DNA of 64,000 nt from Sporocytophaga sp. (lineage in GTDB: Bacteria > Bacteroidota > Bacteroidia > Cytophagales > Cytophagaceae), in the NCBI GenBank assembly GCA_024707265.1, contig JANQAB010000009.1:186001-250000 (forward strand), given 5' to 3'. The translations under genes and the position numbers were made by a program. The first letter of the stretch is position 1; each line of letters starts with the position of its first letter. A model generated the notes under the pieces. It made no database searches and was not told the origin of the DNA. It was given only the letters and a program-made list of their open reading frames with translations. Of the stretch, positions 37,147-46,891 are shown piece after piece.

Positions 37147-37374
37147 ATGATAAGGTACAAAAATTTAAGCGGAGATTCTGGTGTGTATGCTTTCGAAACA
37201 GGAAGTGATTTTATTAAAGTTCAATTTAAAGGTGGGGCAACTTATCTTTATAATTACATAGTTACAGGAATTAATCATATTGAAACTATGAAAAGAATGG
37301 CAATCAATGGACGGGGATTGTCGGCTTATATAAGCACTTATGTTAAAAATAAATATGCTTCAAAACTAAGGTGA
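37147..37374 (+). CDS. KTSC-domain small protein
   Basis: A 75-residue protein consisting of one KTSC domain: DFIKVQFKGGATYLYNYIV, then MKRMAINGRGLSAYISTYV and a Lys-rich end. The fold is named after the C-terminus of some lysyl-tRNA synthetases and is often found alone next to mobile or defence genes; its function is unknown. It follows the LRAT-like gene by 26 bases on the same strand, so it belongs to the CBASS-like operon by position. Confidence 0.7.
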   Translation: MIRYKNLSGDSGVYAFETGSDFIKVQFKGGATYLYNYIVTGINHIETMKRMAINGRGLSAYISTYVKNKYASKLR

Positions 37375-37856
37375 TTATTTCTGATTAAGGAATTTATAAA
37401 AAATATTTTTTGGGTTACTAATACTGATGTCTTCGATTTTTTCCATTCCTACCTTAACGTTTCGAATATTTAATAATAATCTCCATAATTTTAAACTTAA
37501 GTTTTGAATTTTAAAAGAAGTAAGTTTACAATTGCTTCCATAACCCCACCATAAATTATACATCCTTTTTAAATCTTCGACCATCGACCTGCCAGAAGGG
37601 ACAAGCCTGGAAAGTAATCTTCAAGCTTTTTTTTATGACCAATGCTCAAAAAAAAACAATACTGGAATTGATGGACACGTCCCGATTATCATCGGGTGGC
37701 CGATTGGACGAGCTGGGCTTAGACAGCAAGAGAAATAAACAACAGCAAGAAAATAAAAGATGCTTCGTTAAAAAATATAACCTGTTGCTCTTGCTCACAC
37801 TCTGCCTTCCTATTATTCCTACCTCAATAACTGACAAATCTTGGGACTGATATAAA
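37375..37856. other. Region downstream of the CBASS operon without a confident gene
   Basis: A 69-codon minus-strand frame (37375-37584, with YNLWWGYGSNCKLTSF) ends exactly where the KTSC gene ends, and a 71-codon plus-strand frame follows. Neither has a recognisable family. The small hairpin CCCGATTATCATCGGG (about 37680-37695) lies in between. This looks like the decayed right edge of the island. Confidence 0.35.
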
Positions 37857-37889
37857 ATTGATGCCATCGCTTAAAGCGATGGCATCAAT
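37857..37889 (-). terminator. Strong terminator hairpin after the pirin genes
   Basis: A perfect 15-bp stem (ATTGATGCCATCGCT and its complement) with a three-base loop, followed by a T-rich run on the minus strand. It lies 44 bases downstream of the pirin stop and also marks the end of the defence island. Confidence 0.85.
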
Positions 37890-37933
37890 TGTTTAAAACA
37901 AGAGAATTTTTTTCTATTATCATTACAACCTAA

Positions 37934-38804
37934 TTAGGCCGGCAGTGGCACAAATTCCGTCTCCCCTTTAATCTTAGGAAACCTCTGCTCTTTCCAATCT
38001 TCCTTGGCTTTTTCTATAGTGTCTTTATCCGAAGCCACAAAATTCCAGTAGATAAACCTTTCCTCAGTAAAAGGTTCTCCACCAAAAATGTATATAGTGG
38101 TATTTTCGCCCATTTCAAACTCACATAGTGAAGCATCCTTAGCAACGAGAATCTGCTTTGGCCCGAAGGTATTGCCTTCGCTACTTACGGTTCCTTCAAG
38201 TATATACATCGCACTTTCTCCAAAGAGTTCGTTACCTATGGATAACTTTGCCCCAGATACTGTCTTTAGCTCCAAAAGATAAAGAGGACTATAAACAGGC
38301 ACCGGTGATTTCTTACCAAAGACTTCTCCCGCTATTAGTTTGAAATGAACACCGTCACTATTCCATTCTGGAATTCCCGACTCTTCTACATGAACAAATG
38401 AAGGCTCATCACTCTCATGCTCCTTGGGCAAGGCAACCCAAATCTGCAATCCATGCAAAACTTTATCAGAACCTCTGAGATATTCAGGAGTTCTTTCGGA
38501 ATGAACTATCCCTTTGCCTGCCGTCATCCAGTTGACTGCTCCTGGTTTAATCTCCATCTCCACACCAAGGCTATCTCTGTGCATGATACTTCCTTCGAAA
38601 AGATATGTAAGCGTAGAAAGCCCTATATGCGGATGAGGAGGCACATCGATATTTTCTGTTTCACTCATTTTTGCAGGACCCATATGATCAATGAATATGA
38701 AAGGACCAACCATCCTTTTTTTCTCTGAATGGGAGTAAACGTCCGACCATAAATTTTCCTATATGTGTCGGACGTTCTTCTATTATAAGTTTAATATTGG
38801 ACAT
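37934..38804 (-). CDS. Pirin-family protein (frameshifted near the start)
   Basis: Bicupin pirin. The N-terminal metal-site motif is visible as PPHPHIGLSTLTYLFEG, with a following HRDS and NWMTAGKGIVHSE. The true start is MSNIKLIIEERPTHIGKFMV. One extra base in a T7 run (38716-38722) separates it from RMVGPFIFIDHMGPA; corrected, the protein has 289 residues, normal for the family. Pirins can have quercetin dioxygenase or redox-regulatory activity. It lies 11 bases after the second pirin gene and is followed by a strong terminator. Confidence 0.88.
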
Positions 38805-38815
38805 AGTCAGGTATC

Positions 38816-39694
38816 TTAGTCTTCCAAATATCCGAATTTTCCACTATTTACATCTTCAAAAGCCTGCATTATTTCTGCCCTGGTATTCATCACAAAAGGA
38901 CCATGAGCATAGATAGGCTCATTGATTGGTTTACCGCTTAAAACTAAAACTATAGAATCTTCCAGCGCTTCTATAGTGAAGTCCTCCGCATTATTTTCAA
39001 ATAGTACAAGGTGATCAGTAGGAACATCTTCTTTTTCATTCACCTTTACACTTCCCTCAATAACCAATATCACAGTATTATAATCAGAAGGAAATGAAAA
39101 CCTTGCCTTGCCACCCGTATTCAACTTAGCATTTTGCATATTAACCGGTGTAAATGTAGATGCAGGCCCCTTAACTCCCTGATATTCTCCGGCGATTACT
39201 TCAATCATCCCGGCATTGTCCGGAAGCTGTACTTTACTGATTTCTGCATTGGTAATAGCCTGATACTTCGGTCTAGACATCTTATCCTTTGCAGGAAGGT
39301 TTACCCATAGTTGTACCATCTGAAAATCTCCACCAGTCTTACTGAAGTTTTCTTCATGATATTCTTTATGCAGTACGCCAGAAGCTGCCGTCATCCATTG
39401 TACATCACCTTCGCCAATAATACCTTTATTTCCGGTGCTGTCATGATGTGCTACTTTTCCTTTATATGCTATAGTTACAGTTTCAAATCCTCTGTGCGGA
39501 TGAACACCCACCCCTTTAGGTTTTGGTGTAGGAGGAAAATAAAACTTAGAATTATAATCCATCATAATAAATGGATCCATTCTTTGCATGTCCAGACGAA
39601 ATCTGCTTGGAATGAAATTATGCACCCTGAAGCCATCTCCTACCATATGTGGTGCGTTTGGAGATGCTACGATTTCTATATTTCTCATTGCCAT
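38816..39694 (-). CDS. Pirin-family protein (YhhW-like), first of a pair
   Basis: A 292-residue bicupin with VGVHPHRGFETVTIAYKG, HHDSTGN, GDVQWMTAASGVLHKEYH as iron-site motifs and LWVNLPAKDKM in the middle. The full metal-binding set is present in the N-terminal cupin. It is the promoter-proximal gene of a two-pirin operon, transcribed away from the FrnE-type gene. The substrate is unknown; quercetinase activity is known for relatives. Confidence 0.88.
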   Translation of the reverse strand: MAMRNIEIVASPNAPHMVGDGFRVHNFIPSRFRLDMQRMDPFIMMDYNSKFYFPPTPKPKGVGVHPHRGFETVTIAYKGKVAHHDSTGNKGIIGEGDVQWMTAASGVLHKEYHEENFSKTGGDFQMVQLWVNLPAKDKMSRPKYQAITNAEISKVQLPDNAGMIEVIAGEYQGVKGPASTFTPVNMQNAKLNTGGKARFSFPSDYNTVILVIEGSVKVNEKEDVPTDHLVLFENNAEDFTIEALEDSIVLVLSGKPINEPIYAHGPFVMNTRAEIMQAFEDVNSGKFGYLED

Positions 39695-39947
39695 AACTTT
39701 AATTATTATTTATGATGTAAAACTAGTTGGTTTAGTTTTATTAAACATTGATCTGAGACAAGATTATACATTGACCTAAGGCAATAAAAAGTCTCATGAT
39801 ACCTCTCCAACAAAATTGAGTTCCCTTTTAATAAAACTTTTGTAAAATTCCTTTTAAAAGTCGCTAAACAGTGGTTATTTGTTATTTAAAATAATAAGGG
39901 AACTATTTTGGCTCCTACTTATCTTAAAATAGGATAAACTGTTCTTT

Positions 39948-40634
39948 ATGAAACCAAAAATAAAAATTGCCATTGCATCAGATGTAGTATGCCCATGGTG
40001 CTATATCGGAAAAAGAAGAATTGAGAAAGCAATAGATCAACTTCAAAATGATTACGATTTTGATATTAGCTATCTTCCTTTCGAATTAAATCCCGGGACT
40101 CCCAAAGAAGGTTATAACCAGAAAGAATATCTTACAAACAAATTTGGCGGAGAAGAAAGATACGAGCAGATCACAAGTAATGTAACCAGTGTTGCCGCAC
40201 AGGACGGTCTGAAGTTTGATTTCAATAAACAACTCAAATCTCCTAACACTTTAGATTCTCATAGAATCATCTGGTTTGCCGAGAAAACAGGTAAACAAAG
40301 AGCAACGGTAGAAGCTTTCTTTAAAGCATATTTCGAAGATGGAGTTGATCTGACCAAAAAGGAGAACCTTATCTCTGTCGCGACCTCTGCGGGTCTTGAA
40401 GCTGAAAAGGTAAAAGCTCTTTTAGAATCTGACGAAGGGCTGGATGAAGTAAAAGAGTCTGAACGTTTTATTCAAGGTGCCGGAGTTTCAGGGGTCCCTT
40501 TTTATATTATCAATGATAAGTATGGGATCTCCGGAGCACAGCCTGCTGATGTTTTTGTAAAAGCATTAAAAGATATTGCCTCGGAAACTCCTCTGCAAGG
40601 AGAGTCTTGTGATGTGGATGGGAAAAATTGTTAA
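39948..40634 (+). CDS. DsbA-family oxidoreductase, FrnE-like
   Basis: A 228-residue thioredoxin-fold protein with CPWC active site (residues 15-18: SDVVCPWCYIGKRRIEK), the inserted helical domain and a C-terminal SGVPFYIIND containing the cis-Pro loop (GVP). There is no signal peptide, which fits cytoplasmic FrnE/DSBA-like proteins linked to oxidative stress. It is a single gene with a shared bidirectional terminator downstream. Confidence 0.92.
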   Translation: MKPKIKIAIASDVVCPWCYIGKRRIEKAIDQLQNDYDFDISYLPFELNPGTPKEGYNQKEYLTNKFGGEERYEQITSNVTSVAAQDGLKFDFNKQLKSPNTLDSHRIIWFAEKTGKQRATVEAFFKAYFEDGVDLTKKENLISVATSAGLEAEKVKALLESDEGLDEVKESERFIQGAGVSGVPFYIINDKYGISGAQPADVFVKALKDIASETPLQGESCDVDGKNC

Positions 40635-40652
40635 ACATCATAACAACAAAAT

Positions 40653-40688
40653 AAAAAGTCCTCTGGAAGCTTTTCCAGAGGACTTTTT
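40653..40688. terminator. Bidirectional terminator between FrnE-like gene and DUF58 gene
   Basis: AAAAAGTCCTCTGGAA and its complement form a 16-bp stem with a four-base loop. The flanking A and T runs serve both convergent genes. Confidence 0.88.
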
Positions 40689-40703
40689 ATAATTAACTAA
40701 TCC

Positions 40704-42038
40704 TCATATCAGATTCCTCGATTTCAACTCCAGATATTTATTAATCGTATTGACGGTCAGTGCTTCAGGACTTGTATAGATGGTATATATACCATACTTC
40801 TGGAACTCAATACTGATCTGTTTTTTCTCATACAAAAACTTCTCCGCAATTGTCTTAGTATAGATCTCTTCAAGAGAAGCTACATTTGTTGCATTGGCAA
40901 CTTTACTTAACTCTGTATTCTCAAAAAAATATGACTACGACAAGGTGTCTGGCTGAAAGCTTCTTCAAATAAGAGAGCTGCCTCTTTGCAGAAGTAATGC
41001 CTTCAAAGTTTGTATAGATCATTAATAGACTTCTCCTTGATATCTTTCTGCTGAGATAGACATAAAGCGAAGCAAAGTCATGTTCGGATAGGCTGTCTTT
41101 TCTTTATACAATGTCTCTGATATTGTATTTAACTGAGTAGACATTCTGTCTGCTTTAACAAACGATGTCACTTTATTAGAGAAAATGGCCAGACCCGCCT
41201 TGTCATCTTTCTTCAGTGCAATATTAGACATCACAAGACTGCTATTAATAGAATAGTCAAGCAGTGTCATTCCGTTGAAAGGCATCTTCATCGTCCTGCC
41301 TTTGTCAATAATGCTGTATATATCCTGAGCCTTCTCGTCCTGATACTGATTGACCATAAGATGTCCTCTTCTTGCTGTAGCCCTCCAGTTAATACTTCTG
41401 ATGTCATCTCCAAGACTATAGTCCCTTATCTGTTCAAATTCTAGATTATGTCCTAATTTCCTAAGCTTTTTTATGCCTTGGTCTTTGAGTTTATCCGTAA
41501 AGGCAAGCAGCTCGTATTTGCGCATCTGAAGAAAAGAAGGATAGACTTTCACATCAAACGCACCATCGAACATATACTTTCTTTTGACCAGTCTGAAAGG
41601 TGATTGAGCATAAATGTTAATAGATCCGAAATTATATTCTCCTCTTTTTACTGGTCTTAAAGAATAGCCAATTTCTTTATCAAGTCTGGGCTTTAGAGTT
41701 TCATGAATTTCAAAATCTCTCTTCTGAAACTGAAAAGGAATTTCATCAATGATTGTGATTTTAACAGTAAAAGGATAGTTGTTCTTTATTTGAATTAAAA
41801 TCTGATTTTCATCTCCATTAGAAAATCTTTCTGAGCATACTCTTCTACCATCTATCCCGGCTTTCATCCTGTATAAGATTGTAATATCAATACTTAAAAT
41901 TACCAGCAAACAAATTAATGTAATCGATGCCGGCAACAATAGAAATGGAAAGAAGAATGCCAGTATATAGAAAACTACATTGCCTCCAATGAGGAAAAAT
42001 AATAATAAATTAAAATAAAGAGACTTTAACAATTTCAT
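40704..42038 (-). CDS. DUF58 domain protein (two indels, full frame recoverable)
   Basis: Two N-terminal membrane helices (about residues 10-55) precede the DUF58/vWA-like region with LGHNLEFEQIRDYSLGDDIR and INWRATARRGHLMVNQYQDE. A missing base near 41098-41101 and an extra base in an A7 run (40923-40929) cut the frame. Correcting both gives 444 residues, the usual length, ending NTINKYLELKSRNLI. DUF58 proteins accompany MoxR ATPases and probably act with them in envelope or stress functions. Its start abuts the moxR-like stop. Confidence 0.85.
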
Positions 42039-43016
42039 CTATCTGGGCACTTCAATCTTTTTAATAATATGTTTCAGCACATCACTGACCGTAACACCTT
42101 CCATCTCTTTTTCAGCAGTAACTACTACCCTATGTTCAAGGACCGGAGCAGTTACCTCCTGGATATCTTCCGGAGTTACAAAGTCTCTTCCTCTGATTGC
42201 AGCTATAGCTTTTGATGCCCTTAATATTGCAACAGATGCTCTTGGCGAAGCTCCCAGATATAACGATGCATTGTTCCTTGTTTCCTGTATAATTGAAGTG
42301 ATATAGCGGATAAGGTGATCTTCAACATGTACCTTCTGAACAGTCTCTCTTATCTCCTTTATCTCCTGCTTCGACAAGACTGCTCCAACTTTTGATAAGT
42401 CAGCTCTGCTGCCATTCTGGTGAGCACCTTTTAATATTAAAAATTCTTCTTCAGCTTGAGGATATCTTACAACTATTTTAAACAGGAAACGATCCAGTTG
42501 AGCTTCAGGAAGCTTGTATGTTCCTTCCTGATCTATGGGGTTCTGTGTTGCTAGAATCATAAACGGAGGATCCATCACATAGGTATTTCCATCCACAGTA
42601 ATTTGCCTTTCTTCCATCACCTCAAACAACGCAGCCTGTGTTTTTGCCGGAGCTCTATTGATTTCATCAATCAATACTATATTGGAAAATATAGGCCCTT
42701 TCTTAAAATCAAACTCAGTAGTCTTCTGATTAAATACCGAAACGCCGGTTACATCTGAAGGCATTAAATCAGGAGTAAATTGTATCCTGCTGAAGTCAGC
42801 AGAAATGGCTCTTGCAAGCACTTTTGACGTAAGCGTTTTTGCGACACCAGGAACGCCTTCAATCAAAACATGTCCATCAGCAAGAATAGAAGCTAACAGA
42901 AGCTCTACCATTGTCTCCTGACCTACAATAATTTTTCTTACTTCATCCTTTATCTTCGTAATCGAATTGGCAACTACGCTAAGATCTATCTTATTCTCAA
43001 ACATTTCGTTTTGCAT
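42039..43016 (-). CDS. MoxR-family AAA+ ATPase
   Basis: A 325-residue AAA+ protein with Walker A GVPGVAKT (about 54-61), Walker B IVLIDEINRAPAKTQ (about 113-127), sensor 1 ILATQNP and the C-terminal GASPRASV sensor 2. MoxR proteins act as chaperone-like activators of vWA-domain partners; here the DUF58 protein directly follows. It is the fifth gene in the SpoIIM-DUF4129-DUF4350-MoxR-DUF58 run. Confidence 0.95.
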   Translation of the reverse strand: MQNEMFENKIDLSVVANSITKIKDEVRKIIVGQETMVELLLASILADGHVLIEGVPGVAKTLTSKVLARAISADFSRIQFTPDLMPSDVTGVSVFNQKTTEFDFKKGPIFSNIVLIDEINRAPAKTQAALFEVMEERQITVDGNTYVMDPPFMILATQNPIDQEGTYKLPEAQLDRFLFKIVVRYPQAEEEFLILKGAHQNGSRADLSKVGAVLSKQEIKEIRETVQKVHVEDHLIRYITSIIQETRNNASLYLGASPRASVAILRASKAIAAIRGRDFVTPEDIQEVTAPVLEHRVVVTAEKEMEGVTVSDVLKHIIKKIEVPR

Positions 43017-43017
43017 A

Positions 43018-44232
43018 TTATCTGCAATTTTTTAAAAAGTCTTCTATCAGCTTATTTAATCTAATTAGATCGTCTCCACTCAGAGATGATTTATATTTTA
43101 CTGTATCAATATATTTCAGCAGATGATTTACCCTTGCTTCATCTATTCCAGATTTGGCAATGAGCCTGCTTTTAAAGTCAGGATCAGAGGTTCTTATATA
43201 GTAATGATTCTTAATATAATCGAAAAAATATACAATCTTTTTATCAGCTATATTCTTATGATTTCCTTTTGCGAAATAGAGATTGCTCACGGTTTTAATA
43301 AACTCAAGTGAATTATTTGCAACGGGCTCAATAATTGGAATGATCCGCTGTTTTCTCTTTCCTTCAAACATGATAAAAAGCAAAGCAGCAATCATGGACA
43401 GATAGAGACTATACCGCAATGCGTTATTACCAAGCACAAACCTCAAAGGATTAGTTGATACTACTACTTCACCGTGGTAATAGATATCCCATAAGATAGT
43501 TCTGTCTGGCTGAAGGAAATTAAAGCTCTTTTCAATAAATGACTTCCCTGATTCCTGAGTGAAATAATAGTTGGTATATGCAAGTGGGAATGAAGAGAGA
43601 AAAAGCCTTCCCTTTCCAATGCGCTTATATATTACAACTGCCTCCCCTTTTGAAGTAGCAGCTAACACACTATTTTCAGGATACTTATTTAAGCTATCAA
43701 ATACAACGAAAAGATGATTGTTTTCAAACCTATATGTGTTTTGTTTGTCAGAGTATGGAGTTACAAAACTGAGATGAATAGTATCTGAAGCTTTTTTGTA
43801 TAAGGAATCACTATTTATATTAAGATCTTTGAAGAACTTTGCGCCTGTATAAAAACCTAAAGAATCTTCTGCCCCATTTGAAAAATAAGACGCAGCAATA
43901 AAAACATCATTCCCTCTGTTCAGAATTTCCTTTAGTGCAACAATATCCTCTGCAGAAGGATTAAAGTCATCACCTATAATTATGTAATTATAAGTTGAGT
44001 CTGCATATACCTTTTCCGTTTCAAAAATTGTCTTTCTTGAAGTAAAAATCTTTGAATTTTCAAAGTAACCCGGCAATAGTTTAAACAAACCATAAGACCC
44101 AAAAGGACCTTTCTTTTCAACAGAATAAGTGTGAGACCAGTCAATAGGTTCAGGCTGGTTATATTCTACAACGATCAGTAGAATAAATAGTGACAGTAAA
44201 GCCAATCCATATTTCACTTCCTTCTTCTTCAT
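43018..44232 (-). CDS. DUF4350 domain membrane protein
   Basis: A 404-residue protein with an N-terminal membrane helix (about 9-24) and a second near 280-297 (LSMIAALLFIMFEG). The periplasmic part has GPFGSYGLFKLLPGYF and YIIIGDDFNPSAED, as in DUF4350 (GATase-like) proteins, which regularly lie next to moxR. It overlaps the DUF4129 stop by four bases. Function unknown, probably envelope related. Confidence 0.82.
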   Translation of the reverse strand: MKKKEVKYGLALLSLFILLIVVEYNQPEPIDWSHTYSVEKKGPFGSYGLFKLLPGYFENSKIFTSRKTIFETEKVYADSTYNYIIIGDDFNPSAEDIVALKEILNRGNDVFIAASYFSNGAEDSLGFYTGAKFFKDLNINSDSLYKKASDTIHLSFVTPYSDKQNTYRFENNHLFVVFDSLNKYPENSVLAATSKGEAVVIYKRIGKGRLFLSSFPLAYTNYYFTQESGKSFIEKSFNFLQPDRTILWDIYYHGEVVVSTNPLRFVLGNNALRYSLYLSMIAALLFIMFEGKRKQRIIPIIEPVANNSLEFIKTVSNLYFAKGNHKNIADKKIVYFFDYIKNHYYIRTSDPDFKSRLIAKSGIDEARVNHLLKYIDTVKYKSSLSGDDLIRLNKLIEDFLKNCR

Positions 44233-44951
44233 CGTGCCAGCCTCCTGTCAAAATTTCTGAAATCTTCTCTCAGCTTCTCGAACAGAGGCTTATCAGGAAT
44301 ATATTCACCATACCATATTCTCTCAAATGCCAATGCATTTTGCTTAAATGTCTCTGAATGTTCCCTTTTCTCTATTTCTCTTGAATAATCTCTGTTTGTT
44401 TTATCAGGAGTCCATTGTATCAACTGAAGACTATTCAGATTGCTCAGGTTGGATAGAAACAAATATCTTACTGCCAACCTGTAGTCTTCTGCTTTAATAG
44501 CCTTTTCTATGGCATCATCCAGATCAGAACCATTAATGTCTTCCTCAGTAAATACGGGATTATGATTTACTTCATCTTTATTACTATAAAACAACCATCG
44601 CTTTTCAGCTTTAATAACCTTTATCAGAAACCATAAGAAAACAGCAATAGCTATAGCATATATAACATAGTTTATCCATTTAGTATTTACCATTTTAAAG
44701 TCTTTGCCAAACAAACTTCTGAGAAAAGAGCCGAAAATATCTTCTAACCAGTCAAAGAATGCATTTGCCTGAGGATGATAATTAAACTCCTGCTCTGACC
44801 TTAGTTCATTCCAATCCTGAGAATTAAACTTATGATGATTGAGGTGCAAAGCAATCGTATCAGCCTGTGCAAAGCAATCAGAGAAGAAGAGCACTGGTAA
44901 GATAAAAACGAATAAAACCGCTGCTTTATGAATATTAATACTCTTCAACAT
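44229..44951 (-). CDS. DUF4129 domain membrane protein
   Basis: A 240-residue protein with a signal/anchor (about 9-28) and a second helix (about 96-114, YVIYAIAIAVFLWFLIKVI). The C-terminal cytoplasmic part has the DUF4129 pattern: EDYRLAVRYLFLSNL, a later WTPDKTNRDY and FERIWYGEY. This family is linked to MoxR/DUF58 operons. Its start lies inside the preceding gene's last codons, suggesting coupled translation. Confidence 0.85.
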   Translation of the reverse strand: MLKSINIHKAAVLFVFILPVLFFSDCFAQADTIALHLNHHKFNSQDWNELRSEQEFNYHPQANAFFDWLEDIFGSFLRSLFGKDFKMVNTKWINYVIYAIAIAVFLWFLIKVIKAEKRWLFYSNKDEVNHNPVFTEEDINGSDLDDAIEKAIKAEDYRLAVRYLFLSNLSNLNSLQLIQWTPDKTNRDYSREIEKREHSETFKQNALAFERIWYGEYIPDKPLFEKLREDFRNFDRRLAR

Positions 44952-45351
44952 TTTTAGATTCTGATGAAATGGATCCGAAAGAATCGATTCTTTCCAATAA
45001 GCCTGTTGCGTCTTTTTCTTCTGCTAAACTGAAATAATGAAAATTTATTCCTATCAGCAATATTGATGAAACAAAATAACTTCCAACCATAAATAGCGCA
45101 GACGAAACCGCAGTAGCTATTTTTATAATTGATGAAACTTCATTACCATTGATTTGAGAGAAGGCCCCTATGAAAATAGCGACATACATTGGTATTGCGA
45201 ACACAAAAGATATTCCGGAGTAGATTAAAGAAAAAACAAAAATTAATCCGAACGTTCTCCACCACTTTCCTGATATGAGACTGAATGAACGCTTTAGTCC
45301 TGCAAAAAAACCTTTTTGCTCATAGAGGCAAACGCTCATCAACAATGACAA
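44935..45351 (-). CDS. Membrane protein of the MoxR cluster, C-terminal part (frameshifted)
   Basis: Continuation of the next entry. Removing one base from an A7 run (45368-45374) joins ITPFF to YIAITLSLLMSVCLYEQKG and gives a 318-residue protein. This part has three membrane helices and a polar C-terminus. Confidence 0.65.
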   Translation of the reverse strand: MSLLMSVCLYEQKGFFAGLKRSFSLISGKWWRTFGLIFVFSLIYSGISFVFAIPMYVAIFIGAFSQINGNEVSSIIKIATAVSSALFMVGSYFVSSILLIGINFHYFSLAEEKDATGLLERIDSFGSISSESKNVEEY

Positions 45352-45892
45352 AGTAATGGCTATATAGAAAAAAAGGAGTTATCGACAAAACTACTGAAAT
45401 AAAACCAAGGAAAAACCCAAGGCTGCCTCCAGTAGAGAATAACTGAAACAAGAGACCACCAATGACAGCAGAGGTTAAGCCCATAAGAAATATAGAACCT
45501 AAGATCACCTTCAAAGCAAGAAAAAATCTCTTCATTACACCTTTCCAGACTTCACCGACAGAGGTGTCCAGGTCATTTATATACAAATATATAAACTCAT
45601 AAATAGTAAGAAAAAATACCAGGGAGCCAGCAATTAATATGAGGTACATTAATCCAAACTGTAATCCCATACTTTGAACCATGAATAAATCCGGGCCGCC
45701 GACGCCCATAGCAGAGCTCATAAGGAATGAATAATAGAGCCCAAAACCAATTCCACCTAATAAGATAAATGGTCCAGAGATAAACAGTATTGCCCGAAGC
45801 AGGGGTTTGATATTTGCCGTCAGGAATGAAAAAGTTACGCTTATTATATCACCCAAATCTCTTGACTGACGAAAGTTAATTTTTTGTTGCAT
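45320..45892 (-). CDS. Membrane protein of the MoxR cluster, N-terminal part (frameshifted)
   Basis: Several hydrophobic segments (about 30-55, 75-105, 125-145, 150-180) follow a short cytoplasmic start (MQQKINFRQSRDLGDIISVT). The pattern resembles the glycerophosphoryl-diester-phosphodiesterase membrane domain or DUF7847-type proteins found in these operons, but that is tentative. It overlaps the SpoIIM-like gene end by 17 bases. Confidence 0.65.
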   Translation of the reverse strand: MQQKINFRQSRDLGDIISVTFSFLTANIKPLLRAILFISGPFILLGGIGFGLYYSFLMSSAMGVGGPDLFMVQSMGLQFGLMYLILIAGSLVFFLTIYEFIYLYINDLDTSVGEVWKGVMKRFFLALKVILGSIFLMGLTSAVIGGLLFQLFSTGGSLGFFLGFISVVLSITPFFLYSHYFVIVDERLPL

Positions 45893-46847
45893 GGTTGTTT
45901 TGATTGTGTATTCTTTTAGGATAAAAAACGAAGTAATAAATTATAAAGCCTGCAGAAGCAAGGATAATAAATAGTTTTACGGCATTATGCATTTCTGTAT
46001 GCCTCGTAACAAAACCTTCTAAAAAACCTGCAACAATAAAAAGAGGGACAAGTCCTAAACTTATCTTGGCACCTTCTCGTGCGCCTCTCATCAAAGATGC
46101 TCCTCTTGAGTAAGTACCAGGAAATAGCAATGAATTGCCAAGTACCAGTCCTGCACCTCCTGCAATTACAATAGAAGAAATTTCTATTGTGCCATGAATC
46201 CAAATAGTTAGTACCGAATGAAGGAATAAGTCATACTTGTAAAAAAAAGTCTGAAAAGACCCAAGCATAACACCATTCGTAAACAAGAAGTAAACTGTTC
46301 CCAAGGCATATGCCACGCCGGCAGCAAAGGTCATAAAGGCTACCCTTATATTATTAAAAGTAATAAAAAGAAACATGTTCGTTTCTCCTTCTCCTTTATA
46401 GACAGCCATTGGATCTCCTCTTTCAATATTACTAATCGTCATATTGACATAGTTATCTCCTAGAATAACCCTTACAAAGGAATCATCATAATAAGCTGAT
46501 ACCACTCCGATTGCAATAGAGATGGTAAAGATAACAAGAGAAGCAAGAAGGGCTTTTCTGTTTTTATAGATAGATAATGGAAGTTCCGTCTTCCAGAACG
46601 AGAAGAATCTTCCGCTTTTTTCTTTTTTATTTTTATAAATATTTCCGTGAACCCTTAATGTAAGATCATTAAGATATATGGTAATCTTACTTGAAGGATA
46701 GTTTGTTTGTGCATAGGAAAGGTCATCCGTAAGTTCGATAAACAGTTCTGATAACTTATCAGGATCGCCTGTATATCTTTCACCAAGCAGGATTTCAAAT
46801 TTTTTCCACTTCTCCGAATTTTGCTTTATAAAAGCCGCTTCCCTCAT
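45876..46847 (-). CDS. SpoIIM-family (stage II sporulation protein M-like) membrane protein
   Basis: A 323-residue protein with a cytoplasmic N-terminus (about 100 residues) and five or six membrane helices. The family motif appears as NNIRVAFMTFAAGV, followed by FTNGVMLGSF and HGTIEISSIVIAGGAGL. In Bacteroidota this family is part of the MoxR cluster and has no link to spores. It is the first minus-strand gene of the run, divergent from the RDD gene across 44 bases. Confidence 0.9.
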   Translation of the reverse strand: MREAAFIKQNSEKWKKFEILLGERYTGDPDKLSELFIELTDDLSYAQTNYPSSKITIYLNDLTLRVHGNIYKNKKEKSGRFFSFWKTELPLSIYKNRKALLASLVIFTISIAIGVVSAYYDDSFVRVILGDNYVNMTISNIERGDPMAVYKGEGETNMFLFITFNNIRVAFMTFAAGVAYALGTVYFLFTNGVMLGSFQTFFYKYDLFLHSVLTIWIHGTIEISSIVIAGGAGLVLGNSLLFPGTYSRGASLMRGAREGAKISLGLVPLFIVAGFLEGFVTRHTEMHNAVKLFIILASAGFIIYYFVFYPKRIHNQNNHATKN

Positions 46848-46891
46848 AAAAAATAAGTATATTTCATAAAATTTATAAATTTTCTGCTGAG

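Noticed and set aside
45876..46847. Evidence of sporulation from the SpoIIM-like gene
   Set aside because: This family is widespread in non-sporulating Bacteroidota next to moxR; the name alone gives no evidence for spores.
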